Assembly: GCF_000799165.1 (NCBI RefSeq) | Contig: NZ_JUGF01000002.1 | Coordinates: 992,001-1,056,000, forward strand | DNA: 64,000 nt | DNA from: Methylotenera versatilis 7 | GTDB taxonomy: Bacteria; Pseudomonadota; Gammaproteobacteria; Burkholderiales; Methylophilaceae | Reading direction: 5' to 3' | Shown here: positions 10,450-19,251 of the stretch, piece by piece | How positions within the stretch are numbered: position 1 is the first letter of the stretch | Layout of the letters: every line of letters starts with the position of its first letter | The notes under the pieces: generated by a model | Seen by the model: the letters and a program-made list of their open reading frames with translations, nothing else | What the model was told of the DNA's origin: nothing | Database searches by the model: none | Made by a program: the position numbers and the translations under genes

Positions 10450-10770
10450 ATGAGTACAGACTGCATTTTTTGTAAGATTATTAATGGCGATATTCCAGCC
10501 AAAAAAATCTATGAAGATCATGATTTTATTGCTTTTCATGACATTAAACCAATGGCAAAGATACATTTTTTAATTGTGCCAAAACTGCATGTTGAAACGC
10601 TGAAAGACTGCAAAGACGTGCATGAGCCGTTATTAGGTAAAGCTTTGTTGTTGGCGCCTAAGCTGGCAGAAAGCCAAGGTTTGGTTGGTTTTAAAACGCT
10701 TATTAATACGGGGCGTGAAGGCGGTCAGGAAGTATTTCATATCCACATTCACGTATTTGGCGGCAATTAA
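10450..10770 (+). CDS. HIT family nucleotide hydrolase (HINT type)
   Basis: A 106-residue HINT-like protein, a purine nucleoside phosphoramidase family. The histidine triad HIHIHV is at 97-102 and an N-terminal Cys5-x2-Cys8 could bind zinc. I chose ATG 10450, directly after the hisE stop, because it begins with the family-typical MSTDCIFCKIINGDIPA; an upstream in-frame start at 10387 would only add residues read out of frame through hisE. Often found after hisE in betaproteobacteria; its link to histidine synthesis is not established. Confidence 0.93.
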   Translation: MSTDCIFCKIINGDIPAKKIYEDHDFIAFHDIKPMAKIHFLIVPKLHVETLKDCKDVHEPLLGKALLLAPKLAESQGLVGFKTLINTGREGGQEVFHIHIHVFGGN

Positions 10771-10819
10771 TTCGCTATAAAAATGCAGTTAACTCAATAG
10801 TTAAGTTCAGGAGAGCATC

Positions 10820-11047
10820 ATGGGTTCATTCAGTTTGTGGCATTGGTTAATCGTTCTATTGATTGTCGTATTGATATTTGGCACAAAAAAATTACGCAAC
10901 ATGGGTAGTGATGTAGGTGGCGCAGTCAATGAGTTTAAAAAAGCCATGCAAGACGAGCAAGGCAAAGGCGAGCAGGATAAAGTTGCCAAGAACGCAGAAA
11001 ATGGCACAACCGTCGAAGGTGAAGTGACCAGTAAGACTAAGCAATAA
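10820..11047 (+). CDS. tatA: Sec-independent protein translocase subunit TatA
   Basis: TatA forms the pore-like assembly of the twin-arginine export system. It has an N-terminal membrane helix ([19 protein letters not shown]), the [24 protein letters not shown] amphipathic region in order, and a charged C-terminal tail; 75 residues. GGAGAG lies 6 bases before the start. First of tatABC. Confidence 0.94.
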   Translation: MGSFSLWHWLIVLLIVVLIFGTKKLRNMGSDVGGAVNEFKKAMQDEQGKGEQDKVAKNAENGTTVEGEVTSKTKQ

Positions 11048-11069
11048 ATTTGCGGACTGAAACTTAACC

Positions 11070-11555
11070 GTGTTTGGTATCTCTTTTTCAGAATTATTCG
11101 TCATTGCCATTGTTGCTTTATTAGTGATTGGTCCAGAAAAACTACCTAAAGTGGCGCGTACGATTGGCGCACTGACGGGACGTATGCAACGTTATGCGGC
11201 TCAGGTGAAAGAAGAAGTGAATCGTGAGTTTCGCTTTGAGGAATTGCAAAAATTACAGGAAGAAATTAAGCAGGCAGTAATCAGTACAGAACAAAATGTA
11301 CAGCAAGAAGCGGCTAAGATTGAAAATTCAATTGCTAATGTGAATGAAACAAGACTTGCGCCAGTTGAGGAGGCAACTCAACAACCAGCAACTGTCCGTA
11401 AGTCACGTACAAAACCAGTTAAAACGGCAGCTAAGGATTTTGATAAGAAACCAGCGCTAGTTGAAGCAGCATTAACTGGATTAGAAAAGGAATCCGTTAA
11501 AAAACATAAAAAAATTAGTGAGCCTAAAAACCTTGCTGAGAAAGTTGGACGTTAA
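11070..11555 (+). CDS. tatB: Sec-independent protein translocase subunit TatB
   Basis: TatB, with TatC, recognises twin-arginine signal peptides. The GTG start at 11070 gives the canonical MFGISFSELFVIAIVALL helix followed by GPEKLPKVARTIG and an amphipathic helix; the C-terminal 90 residues are polar, Lys-rich and variable. 161 residues. It lies 22 bases after tatA and 5 bases before tatC. Confidence 0.94.
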   Translation: MFGISFSELFVIAIVALLVIGPEKLPKVARTIGALTGRMQRYAAQVKEEVNREFRFEELQKLQEEIKQAVISTEQNVQQEAAKIENSIANVNETRLAPVEEATQQPATVRKSRTKPVKTAAKDFDKKPALVEAALTGLEKESVKKHKKISEPKNLAEKVGR

Positions 11556-11560
11556 AGCGT

Positions 11561-12298
11561 ATGGCAACTCCAACCGAATCATTTATTTCGCACTTAATTG
11601 AGTTGCGCAATCGATTACTCAGAATCGTCTTGGGTTTTGTTGTTGTGTTTATTGGGTTGTTTCCTTTCGCCAATAAAATCTATGCTTTGCTGGCGGAGCC
11701 TATGTTGGCCAAGTTGCCAGCAGGCGGTCAGATGATTGCTACTGCGGTGACCACGCCTTTTTTTGTGCCAATGAAAGTGGCAATGATGGCGGCTTTTGTC
11801 ATTTCATTGCCGCATACGCTGTATCAAATTTGGGCGTTTATATCGCCAGGCCTATACAGTCACGAAAAAAAACTGATGGTGCCGGTGATTGTGGCAGGCA
11901 GCTTGTTATTTGTGATTGGGATGGCATTTGCGTATTTCGCCGTTTTCCCAACGGTGTTCGGATTTATTGTACACAGCGCGCCCGCTGGAGTTGCCGTGAT
12001 GACGGATATTGCCGAGTATTTAGATTTTGTTTTAACGCTTTTTATGGCGTTCGGTTTGGCGTTTGAAGTGCCAATTGCAGTGGTGTTGATCGCACGCTTT
12101 GGTTGGGTGAGTATTGCACAGCTTCAAGAGGTACGTAGTTATGTGATTGTCGGGGCTTTTATCTTAGGTGCTATTTTTACACCGCCGGATATTATTTCGC
12201 AATTTATGTTGGCAGTGCCATTATGGCTTTTGTATGAGATGGGTATCGTAGTGGCAAAATATACAGTACCGAAATCTAACTCCATAAAATCTACCTGA
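11561..12298 (+). CDS. tatC: Sec-independent protein translocase subunit TatC
   Basis: TatC is the six-helix membrane receptor for twin-arginine substrates. The cytoplasmic N-terminal SFISHLIELRNRLLR, the PLFVPMK-like loop (TPFFVPMKVAMM) and the YQIWAFISPGLYSHEKK segment are characteristic; 245 residues. A likely substrate, the Rieske protein, is encoded 2.2 kb downstream. Confidence 0.97.
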   Translation: MATPTESFISHLIELRNRLLRIVLGFVVVFIGLFPFANKIYALLAEPMLAKLPAGGQMIATAVTTPFFVPMKVAMMAAFVISLPHTLYQIWAFISPGLYSHEKKLMVPVIVAGSLLFVIGMAFAYFAVFPTVFGFIVHSAPAGVAVMTDIAEYLDFVLTLFMAFGLAFEVPIAVVLIARFGWVSIAQLQEVRSYVIVGAFILGAIFTPPDIISQFMLAVPLWLLYEMGIVVAKYTVPKSNSIKST

Positions 12299-12319
12299 AT
12301 CTTAAAGTCTAACTAATGT

Positions 12320-13501
12320 TTAGTTTTGCCTTCTCATCGCAATTGGTTTTGGTCGTTTGCCAATCACTACCTCGACTTTAATGTTTTTTTGATTCCTGGC
12401 CAGTGTTAATACCGCTTTCTCATTCGGTTTTAGCACGGCAATGATGTTTAGCATGCTGTTGCTATCAGTCACTTCTCGATTATTAATAGCCAGTAGCACA
12501 TCACCAGATCTGATGCCGGCAAGGTCAGCTGGACTATCGCGCAACACGCCTGCAATTAATGAGCCTTGTACTTTGTCCAGCTTGAATGACTCGGCTAATT
12601 CCGGTGTAATATCTTGCGCCTCAATCCCAATCCAGCCGCGTGTTACGCTGCCACTTAAGGCAATTTGTTCCATCACTTGTTTAGCCAGGCTTGCGGGAAT
12701 GGCGAAACCGATACCCATTGATCCGCCACTACGTGAGTAAATGGCGCTATTAATGCCGACTAAATTGCCTTCAGTGTCAATCAGTGCGCCGCCAGAGTTG
12801 CCAGGATTGATGGATGCGTCAGTTTGGATAAAATTCTCAAAAGTGTTAATGCCCAAGTGGTTGCGTCCAAGCGCGCTCACAATGCCTTGCGTTACTGTCT
12901 GGCCAACTCCAAACGGGTTGCCAATGGCTAAAACCACGTCACCCACGTCTAATTTATCGGTTGCAGCAAAAGTAATGGAAGGTAGTTTGTCTGCCTCTAC
13001 TTTAATGACGGCCAAATCGGTTTCAGGATCAGTGCCGACAACTTTTGCCGGTAATTTTCTGCCATCCGATAATAAAATTTCAATTTCATCTGCACTGGCC
13101 ACAACGTGGTCATTGGTTAAGATTAAACCTTGTTCGCTGACGATAACGCCACTGCCAAGACTGCTATCCGGTTGCTCATCTTCATTGTCTAATTGATCAC
13201 CAAAAAAATGCCTGAATAAAGGGTCATCCTTATACTGCTGTTGAGGATTAACAGCAGTTTTTTGACTGGATGTGAAAATATTCACCACCGCTGGCATGGC
13301 TTTTTTTGCGGCATCACTATAACTGCCTTTGGATGAGGTTTGGGGGCTGACAGTGCTAGCTTTTAGGTTGGACCCAACCTGTTTAATGGTGATAGGTTCC
13401 TGCGTCGTTATTAACAGTTGCGGATAGAATAATCGCAATACAAACAATATGCCTAGGCAGGCAGTGACCGATTGCGCAAAAATAAGCCAGATTCTTTGCA
13501 T
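12320..13501 (-). CDS. Membrane-anchored serine protease, DegS/AlgW type (trypsin-like plus one PDZ)
   Basis: A 393-residue HtrA-family protease. An N-terminal membrane helix lies at about 6-25 without a clear cleavage site, followed by a trypsin-like domain with His132 (LTNDHVVA), Asp162 (ETDLAVIKV) and Ser236 (NPGNSGGAL). A single PDZ domain spans about 285-380. The anchor plus single PDZ fits DegS/AlgW, the periplasmic sensors that cut anti-sigma-E factors, better than the two-PDZ DegP/DegQ. It is convergent with tatC, 21 bases apart. Assignment to the sigma-E pathway is inference. Confidence 0.88.
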   Translation of the reverse strand: MQRIWLIFAQSVTACLGILFVLRLFYPQLLITTQEPITIKQVGSNLKASTVSPQTSSKGSYSDAAKKAMPAVVNIFTSSQKTAVNPQQQYKDDPLFRHFFGDQLDNEDEQPDSSLGSGVIVSEQGLILTNDHVVASADEIEILLSDGRKLPAKVVGTDPETDLAVIKVEADKLPSITFAATDKLDVGDVVLAIGNPFGVGQTVTQGIVSALGRNHLGINTFENFIQTDASINPGNSGGALIDTEGNLVGINSAIYSRSGGSMGIGFAIPASLAKQVMEQIALSGSVTRGWIGIEAQDITPELAESFKLDKVQGSLIAGVLRDSPADLAGIRSGDVLLAINNREVTDSNSMLNIIAVLKPNEKAVLTLARNQKNIKVEVVIGKRPKPIAMRRQN

Positions 13502-13559
13502 GTTTTAAGCTGCTAAAATGTTATGGATATAAGTATAGGTGAAATAACGGTGAATACAC

Positions 13560-14321
13560 ATGAAATTAGACGACTTGAACAACTATTTAAATCAATTGCT
13601 GCAACCCGAGCGCTTCAGTGATTATTGTCCAAATGGTTTGCAGGTAGAAGGTCGGCCGGAAGTGCAGCATATTGTGACTGGTGTGACAGCTAGTTATGAT
13701 TTGCTGGAAGCGGCTTTGCAAGCCAGTGCTGATGCCATATTAGTGCATCATGGTTATTTTTGGCGTGGTGAATCGCTGCCAATAATCGGCATTAAGAAAC
13801 GCCGTATTCAATTCTTATTGCAACACGATATCAGTCTGATGGCCTACCATTTGCCGTTGGATGCTCATCTGGAGTTTGGCAATAATGTCATGCTGGCTAA
13901 AAAACTGGGTTTAACGGTGAGTCGCTGGGCAGGACAGAAAAGCAAAAACGAACCTAATTTGATTGCTTTGGCGGAATTAAGTCAGCCGCAGCCGCTTAAA
14001 GATTTTGTTGCAACGCTGAATCAAGCGCTTAACCGTACTGCATTGGTGATTGGCGATTTAAATCAGCCAATTCAAAAAATTGCATTATGCACAGGTGCGG
14101 CGCAAGGGTATATAGAGCAAGCTGTTGAGGCTGGCGCAGATGTTTATATTAGCGGCGAAATTTCTGAACCTACGGTACACATCGCGCGTGAAGCGGGAAT
14201 TTCTTATATATCTGCAGGCCATCACGCAACAGAACGTTACGGCATACAAGCATTGGGCGAGCATTTGGCCGAAAAGTTTGGCTTAAAGCACACCTTTATT
14301 GATTGCGATAATCCAGTGTAG
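13560..14321 (+). CDS. NIF3-family dinuclear metal centre protein
   Basis: A 253-residue protein of the NIF3/YbgI family. Metal-ligand motifs are visible: ILVHHGYFWRG near 62-72, MAYHLPLDAHLEFGNN near 96-111, and SAGHHATERYG near 219-229. The family forms toroidal hexamers with a dinuclear site; its function is not firmly known. It is divergent from the DegS-like gene and often lies next to petABC in betaproteobacteria. Confidence 0.9.
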   Translation: MKLDDLNNYLNQLLQPERFSDYCPNGLQVEGRPEVQHIVTGVTASYDLLEAALQASADAILVHHGYFWRGESLPIIGIKKRRIQFLLQHDISLMAYHLPLDAHLEFGNNVMLAKKLGLTVSRWAGQKSKNEPNLIALAELSQPQPLKDFVATLNQALNRTALVIGDLNQPIQKIALCTGAAQGYIEQAVEAGADVYISGEISEPTVHIAREAGISYISAGHHATERYGIQALGEHLAEKFGLKHTFIDCDNPV

Positions 14322-14379
14322 CTTGTCATTGTGTTGCGTTATATTAGTCTTTATATTTCAATAGCTTATAAAAATAAGT

Positions 14380-14408
14380 TTGGTTTATTTTGCAAAGAAT
14401 TGTATAAT
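14380..14408 (+). promoter_or_regulatory. Candidate promoter of petABC
   Basis: TTGGTT (14380-14385), 17 bases, then TATAAT (14403-14408). The -10 box is perfect and the -35 weak. It lies about 100 bases before petA. Confidence 0.5.
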
Positions 14409-14511
14409 CACGTGCTTTGCAGTTAAGGCCATTAGTTAACGTGAATTAGTCAAGTTAGTTAAGCGCCATCATTAATAGCGTTGCCCCAAAAAGGCAAGTT
14501 AAAGGAAAACA

Positions 14512-15177
14512 ATGTCAGACAACAAGATTGACAAAGACCAAGTCAGTAAAGATCCTGTCAGCAACGAGCAAGTTCTATCATTTTCAAGTCCATCTAAAGT
14601 TAATCAAGAGAAACGCAACTTTCTAATTGCAGCGACTGCAGGTGTTGGTGCCTTGGGTGCAGCGGCAGTGGCGGTTCCATTTGTGGGTAGCATGTTGCCA
14701 AGCGAGCGTGCAAAAGCTGCAGGTGCACCTGTTGAGGTGGATGTGAGTAAAATTCAGCCGGGTTCCATGATTACGGCCGAGTGGCGCGGTAAGCCGGTGT
14801 GGATTATTAATCGTACCGATGAAATGACGGCGGATCTGGCTAAACACAATGATCAACTGTCTGACCCGAATTCTGAAGTGCCGCAACAACCTGCCTATTG
14901 TAAAAATGCTAGTCGTTCTATTAAGCCTAACTTGGCTGTGGTAGTGGGTATTTGTACACATCTGGGCTGTTCGCCAACCGAAAAATTACAAGCAGGTGGC
15001 GATATGGGTGAAAACTGGACAGGTGGCTTTTTCTGCCCTTGTCACGGCTCAAGGTTCGATTTGGCAGGGCGCGTATTTAAAGGTTCGCCTGCGCCAATTA
15101 ATCTAGTAATACCGCCTTATCAATATTTAACCGAAACAACTCTACTCATTGGTGATGATACGAAAGTGGAGGGATAA
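14512..15177 (+). CDS. petA: Ubiquinol-cytochrome c reductase, Rieske iron-sulfur subunit
   Basis: The Rieske subunit of cytochrome bc1 carries electrons from quinol to cytochrome c1. Of 221 residues; [2Fe-2S] ligands are Cys148/His150 (CTHLGC) and Cys175/His178 (CPCHGS), with disulfide Cys153-Cys177. The N-terminal anchor (about 37-58) follows EKRNFLI, a Lys-Arg variant of the twin-arginine motif, fitting the known Tat export of Rieske proteins. The Ala-rich hinge AKAAGAP precedes the soluble domain. First gene of petABC. Confidence 0.96.
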   Translation: MSDNKIDKDQVSKDPVSNEQVLSFSSPSKVNQEKRNFLIAATAGVGALGAAAVAVPFVGSMLPSERAKAAGAPVEVDVSKIQPGSMITAEWRGKPVWIINRTDEMTADLAKHNDQLSDPNSEVPQQPAYCKNASRSIKPNLAVVVGICTHLGCSPTEKLQAGGDMGENWTGGFFCPCHGSRFDLAGRVFKGSPAPINLVIPPYQYLTETTLLIGDDTKVEG

Positions 15178-15179
15178 TC

Positions 15180-16472
15180 ATGGCTAAAGATAAAACAGGC
15201 GTAAGCGAAACTAAAGGTTTAATGGGTTGGGTAGATGCAAGATTGCCGGTAACCAGCACTATTAAAGCGCACTTAACAGAATACTACGCGCCAAAAAACT
15301 TTAATTTCTGGTATTTTTTTGGTTCGCTGGCTTTATTGATTCTGGTGATGCAAATTGTCACCGGTATTTTCTTAACCATGCATTACAAGCCGGATGCGCA
15401 ACTGGCATTTGCCTCAGTTGAATATATCATGCGCGATGTGTTCGGCGGTAATATCATCCGCTATATGCACTCTACTGGCGCATCCATGTTCTTTGTGGTG
15501 ATTTATTTGCATATGTTCCGTGGGTTGATTTATGGCTCATATCGCAATCCGCGTGAGTTGATTTGGTTATTTGGTGTCGGCATTTTCCTGGTGTTAATGG
15601 GTGAGGCGTTTTTTGGCTACCTGTTGCCTTGGGGACAAATGTCTTACTGGGGCGCGCAAGTGATTGTGAACTTGTTTGCGACGGTTCCATTTATTGGCCC
15701 AGATTTATCAGAATGGCTACGCGGTGATTATTTAATATCCGATGCTACTTTAAACCGCTTTTTTGCCTTTCATGTGATTGCACTGCCATTTGTATTGGCT
15801 GGTTTGGTTGTTGTGCATTTGGTTGCTCTGCATGAAGTGGGTTCGAATAATCCTGATGGTGTAGAAATTAAGGCTCACAAGGATAAGAAAACGGGTATTC
15901 CATTGGATGGTATTCCATTCCATCCTTATTACACGGTTAAGGATCTAGTCGGTGTAGTGGTGTTTTTAATGGTGTTTGCCAGCATCTTGTTCTTTGCGCC
16001 TGAAATGGGTGGTTATTTCCTTGAGGCAAATAATTTTGTCCCGGCAGATCCCCTTAAAACGCCTGCACACATCGCGCCAGTGTGGTACTTCACGCCGTAC
16101 TATTCAATATTAAGAGCTGTTCCGCCAATTTTTAACTCACAGTTTCCGGGTGTGGCGGCAATGGGCTTATCGGTAATGATATTTGCGTTATTGCCTTGGC
16201 TGGACAAAGGTAAGGTGAAATCGATTCGCTATCGTGGTGCTTTGTATAAAAAATGGCTCGCAGCTTTTGTGATCAGCTTTTTAATATTGGGCTATTTGGG
16301 CACTGTACCCTCTAACGTCTGGGGACAGTTCGGTAGCTGGTTGGGTGGTGCAGATCGTGCGACAGTGGTTGCGCGTATCTTTACTGTTGTCTACTTCGCG
16401 TTCTTTGTCTTAATGCCTTGGTACACTGCAAAAGATAAAACCAAGCCTGTGCCAGAGAGAGTGACTAAATAA
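15180..16472 (+). CDS. petB: Ubiquinol-cytochrome c reductase, cytochrome b subunit
   Basis: A 430-residue eight-helix cytochrome b that holds hemes bL and bH and both quinone sites. Axial His candidates are in RYMHSTGAS, YLHMFRG, FAFHVIALP and VVHLVALHEVG. The Qo-site PEWY motif reads PVWY (in HIAPVWYFTPYYSILRA), as I recall for other beta- and gammaproteobacteria. Two bases after petA and one base before petC. Confidence 0.97.
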   Translation: MAKDKTGVSETKGLMGWVDARLPVTSTIKAHLTEYYAPKNFNFWYFFGSLALLILVMQIVTGIFLTMHYKPDAQLAFASVEYIMRDVFGGNIIRYMHSTGASMFFVVIYLHMFRGLIYGSYRNPRELIWLFGVGIFLVLMGEAFFGYLLPWGQMSYWGAQVIVNLFATVPFIGPDLSEWLRGDYLISDATLNRFFAFHVIALPFVLAGLVVVHLVALHEVGSNNPDGVEIKAHKDKKTGIPLDGIPFHPYYTVKDLVGVVVFLMVFASILFFAPEMGGYFLEANNFVPADPLKTPAHIAPVWYFTPYYSILRAVPPIFNSQFPGVAAMGLSVMIFALLPWLDKGKVKSIRYRGALYKKWLAAFVISFLILGYLGTVPSNVWGQFGSWLGGADRATVVARIFTVVYFAFFVLMPWYTAKDKTKPVPERVTK

Positions 16473-16473
16473 T

Positions 16474-17166
16474 ATGAAAAAACTATTAACTTTATTGGCT
16501 TTCTTGCCACTCGTCGCCTTGGCAAGCGAATCAGCGATTACTGAGAAAGCACCGATTGATCCGAGCGATCAGGCCTCATTGCAGCGTGGCGCGCATACTT
16601 TTGTGAATTATTGCCTTAATTGCCATAGTGCTAAATACATGCGGTATAACCGCTTGATGGACATTGGGTTAACCGAAAAGCAAATCAAAGACAATTTATT
16701 ATTTGCCGGTGAAAAAGTAGGTGACACTATGCAAGTGACTATGGATCCAGCGGAAGCGAAAAAATGGTTTGGTGTAACGCCGCCAGATTTATCAGTCGAA
16801 GTGCGCGCACGCGGAGCGGATTGGGTTTATGCCTATATGCGCGGATTTTATCGCGATGACACAACGCCAACTGGTTGGAATAACGTTGTGTATGCAAAGG
16901 TAGCAATGCCGCATGTGTTATATGAGTTGCAGGGTGAGCAAGTGCTTAATCATGAAACGCATCAGTTGGAGTTGGTTAAATCTGGTAAATTAAATCCAGC
17001 TGAATATAGCGCATTTGTTGCTGACTTAACGAATTACTTGGCTTTTATGTCTGAACCTGGCAAGCAAAGTCGCAAGCATATGGGCTGGTGGGTATTGCTG
17101 TTTTTAGGGGTGCTTTTAGTTTTGGCTAAAAAACTCAAAACTGAATACTGGAAGGATATTAAGTAA
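16474..17166 (+). CDS. petC: Ubiquinol-cytochrome c reductase, cytochrome c1 subunit
   Basis: A 230-residue cytochrome c1. A signal peptide covers about residues 1-17 (MKKLLTLLAFLPLVALA), the heme site is CLNCH at 47-51, and the candidate sixth-ligand Met lies in KVAMPHVLYELQGEQ. A C-terminal anchor helix (WWVLLFLGVLLVLA) follows near 205-219. It completes the three-subunit bc1 complex. Confidence 0.96.
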   Translation: MKKLLTLLAFLPLVALASESAITEKAPIDPSDQASLQRGAHTFVNYCLNCHSAKYMRYNRLMDIGLTEKQIKDNLLFAGEKVGDTMQVTMDPAEAKKWFGVTPPDLSVEVRARGADWVYAYMRGFYRDDTTPTGWNNVVYAKVAMPHVLYELQGEQVLNHETHQLELVKSGKLNPAEYSAFVADLTNYLAFMSEPGKQSRKHMGWWVLLFLGVLLVLAKKLKTEYWKDIK

Positions 17167-17291
17167 TAATATTTTCAGTGAATAAATATTTTAGCATCGG
17201 CGGTAAGCATTGAATCGAAATGCACCGATACTGATGATTAACGGAATTAGCGGCTAAAACGCATTTCCAATTTAAGAAAGAAACAAAGATT

Positions 17292-17891
17292 ATGATGAAA
17301 TTATACTCAGGCACTGTTGATCCATTTAGCCATCGCTGTCGTATTGTGCTGTTTGAAAAAGGCATGGATTTTGAAGTGATTGATGTGGATTTGGCTAATA
17401 AACCGGAAGATTTGGCTGTATTAAATCCGTATAACGCAGTGCCGGTTTTGGTTGAACGTGATTTGGTATTAAGTGAAGCGAACATTATTAATGAGTACAT
17501 TGATGAGCGTTTTCCTCATCCACAATTAATGCCAGCGGATCCGGTGATGCGTGCGCGTGCCAGATTGTTTTTGTATAACTTTGAAAAAGATTTGTTTGCT
17601 CATATCAAGGATGTTGAATCTGACAACCAGGAAATTGCAGATAAGGCGCGCAAAACGATTCGTGATAATTTAACGCAAATTGTGCCGATTTTCAGCAAGC
17701 AAAGTTATTTGTTGGGCGATGATTACTCCATGTTGGACGTTGCTGTAACGCCGTTGTTATGGCGCTTAGGCCACTATGGTATTGAATTGCCGAATCAGGC
17801 TGCGCCATTGCTTAAATATGCGGAACGTTTATTTTCGCGCCCCTTGTATGCTGAGGCGATGACGCCATCAGAAAAAGCGATGCGCAAATAG
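17292..17891 (+). CDS. sspA: Stringent starvation protein A (glutathione S-transferase fold)
   Basis: SspA is an RNA polymerase-associated regulator with a GST fold. The 199-residue protein shows the N-terminal thioredoxin-like LYSGTVDPFSHRCRIVLFEKG, NPYNAVPVL and SEANIINEYIDERFPHP segments. Its place between petABC and sspB is conserved in beta- and gammaproteobacteria. Two ATG codons are tandem at 17292 and 17295; either could start. Confidence 0.93.
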   Translation: MMKLYSGTVDPFSHRCRIVLFEKGMDFEVIDVDLANKPEDLAVLNPYNAVPVLVERDLVLSEANIINEYIDERFPHPQLMPADPVMRARARLFLYNFEKDLFAHIKDVESDNQEIADKARKTIRDNLTQIVPIFSKQSYLLGDDYSMLDVAVTPLLWRLGHYGIELPNQAAPLLKYAERLFSRPLYAEAMTPSEKAMRK

Positions 17892-17949
17892 ATTGAAATG
17901 TCGCTGCGTTGCTTCGACCCTTTAACTTATTCACTAAAGTTTAAAAGAC

Positions 17950-18369
17950 ATGAGTGATTTAATATCCACTAAACCTTATATGATTCGCGCCATTCACGAA
18001 TGGTGCGTTGATAACAATCTGACCCCGCATTTATTGGTGGCTGTTAACACGCAAACGCGAGTGCCGATTGCTTTTGTAAAGGACGGGGAGATTGTGCTTA
18101 ATCTTAACTACTCTGCTACAAAAGATTTGCATATGGATAATGAGGCGATTGTGTTTTCTGCGCGCTTCGGCGGGGTGTCGCAAAATTTGTATGTGCCGAT
18201 GAATGCAGTTAAAGGTATCTTTGCGCGAGAAAACGGGCAGGGTATGTTTTTTGAGATAGATACCAAGATGAATGCGGAGAATGTTTCAGGCAATGTTGAT
18301 TCTGATGTGGCGTCTAAATCAACAACTGCGACAGAAAAGAAAAAGCCAACCTTAACCATTGTTAAGTAG
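17950..18369 (+). CDS. sspB: ClpXP protease specificity-enhancing factor
   Basis: SspB is the adaptor that brings ssrA-tagged proteins to ClpXP. The 139-residue protein has the folded peptide-binding domain (RFGGVSQNLYVPMNAVKGIFARE), a flexible linker, and the C-terminal ClpX-docking tail PTLTIVK. It follows sspA by 58 bases. Confidence 0.93.
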   Translation: MSDLISTKPYMIRAIHEWCVDNNLTPHLLVAVNTQTRVPIAFVKDGEIVLNLNYSATKDLHMDNEAIVFSARFGGVSQNLYVPMNAVKGIFARENGQGMFFEIDTKMNAENVSGNVDSDVASKSTTATEKKKPTLTIVK

Positions 18370-18442
18370 GTGCTGAAAATAGCAATAAGTAATACTTAAA
18401 GAAAAATAAATGATAAAAGTCATTTATTTTTAAAAAAGGGGC

Positions 18443-18471
18443 TTGGCGATAATAAATAATATTGTTATAGT
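18443..18471 (+). promoter_or_regulatory. Candidate promoter of the tRNA-tuf cluster
   Basis: TTGGCG (18443-18448), 17-base spacer, TATAGT (18466-18471). It ends 17 bases before tRNA-Thr. Confidence 0.55.
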
Positions 18472-18488
18472 CACGCCTTCAAGAAAAA

Positions 18489-18564
18489 GCCGGATTAGCT
18501 CAGTTGGTAGAGCAGCGCACTTGTAATGCGAAGGTCGTCAGTTCGATTCCGACATCCGGCACCA
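18489..18564 (+). tRNA. tRNA-Thr (anticodon TGT)
   Basis: A 76-base cloverleaf with acceptor GCCGGAT/ATCCGGC, loop CTTGTAA giving anticodon TGT, T-loop GTTCGATTCC and encoded CCA. First of Thr-Tyr-Gly-Thr-tuf, the same order as upstream of tufB in E. coli. Confidence 0.97.
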
Positions 18565-18663
18565 AATTCTCACTCAAAATCCACAAGCGATTAAAGTTTT
18601 TGGTATGCTGGTTTTAATGTATGGCGCACCAGATTTTAATCGTTAAATATATGCTCAATTTAT

Positions 18664-18692
18664 TTGACACTATGTCAAAAAATCAGCATAAT
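18664..18692 (+). promoter_or_regulatory. Candidate promoter of tRNA-Tyr, -35 within a palindrome
   Basis: TTGACA (18664-18669, perfect), 17 bases, CATAAT (18687-18692). The -35 box is the left arm of TTTGACA-CTA-TGTCAAA (18663-18679). This would make the tRNA-Tyr-Gly-Thr-tuf segment partly independent of the first promoter. Confidence 0.65.
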
Positions 18693-18706
18693 CGCGGGTT
18701 CGGTTA

Positions 18707-18793
<87 letters not shown>

Positions 18794-18867
18794 ATTTAGT
18801 TGTTAGTAATTTAGTATGTGCGGTAAGCGGTTGCTGTTAAGCCTGTTGACGTTGATTTGATGGCTAT

Positions 18868-18943
18868 GCGGGTGTAGCTCAGTTGGTAGAGCTTCAGTTT
18901 TCCAAACTGAATGTCGCGAGTTCGAGCCTCGTCGCCCGCTCCA
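18868..18943 (+). tRNA. tRNA-Gly (anticodon TCC)
   Basis: A 76-base cloverleaf with acceptor GCGGGTG/CGCCCGC, anticodon loop TTTCCAA, T-loop GTTCGAGCC and encoded CCA. Confidence 0.96.
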
Positions 18944-19037
18944 GATAACTGGGTTTCCTGAATAACTTGGCTTGCTAGGTTGGTATTTGGTAAGCGTGGG
19001 TTAAAGGGCTGCGGTAAGTTGTGGTCAAAAGACAAGC

Positions 19038-19112
<75 letters not shown>

Positions 19113-19156
19113 TGAATGCAGGCGGTAATTAAGTGGTTTTAATGGCAGGTGGTGTT

Positions 19157-19184
19157 AAAGTTTTATTAAGTTAAATAAAACTTT
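19157..19184 (+). other. Hairpin between tRNA-Thr(GGT) and tuf
   Basis: An 11-bp perfect inverted repeat, AAAGTTTTATT / AATAAAACTTT, loop AAGTTA, in the AT-rich tuf leader. It may be an RNA-processing or weak termination structure separating the tRNAs from the mRNA. Confidence 0.4.
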
Positions 19185-19251
19185 TGAAATTAAGTTAATA
19201 AAATTTTATTAAAATTATATCGATAAAAAGATTACGCAAAGGATTATAGAA

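Noticed and set aside
12441-13196. Plus-strand open frames opposite the DegS-like protease
   Set aside because: They are antisense shadows of a gene with a full catalytic triad and PDZ domain, and have no recognisable domain of their own.
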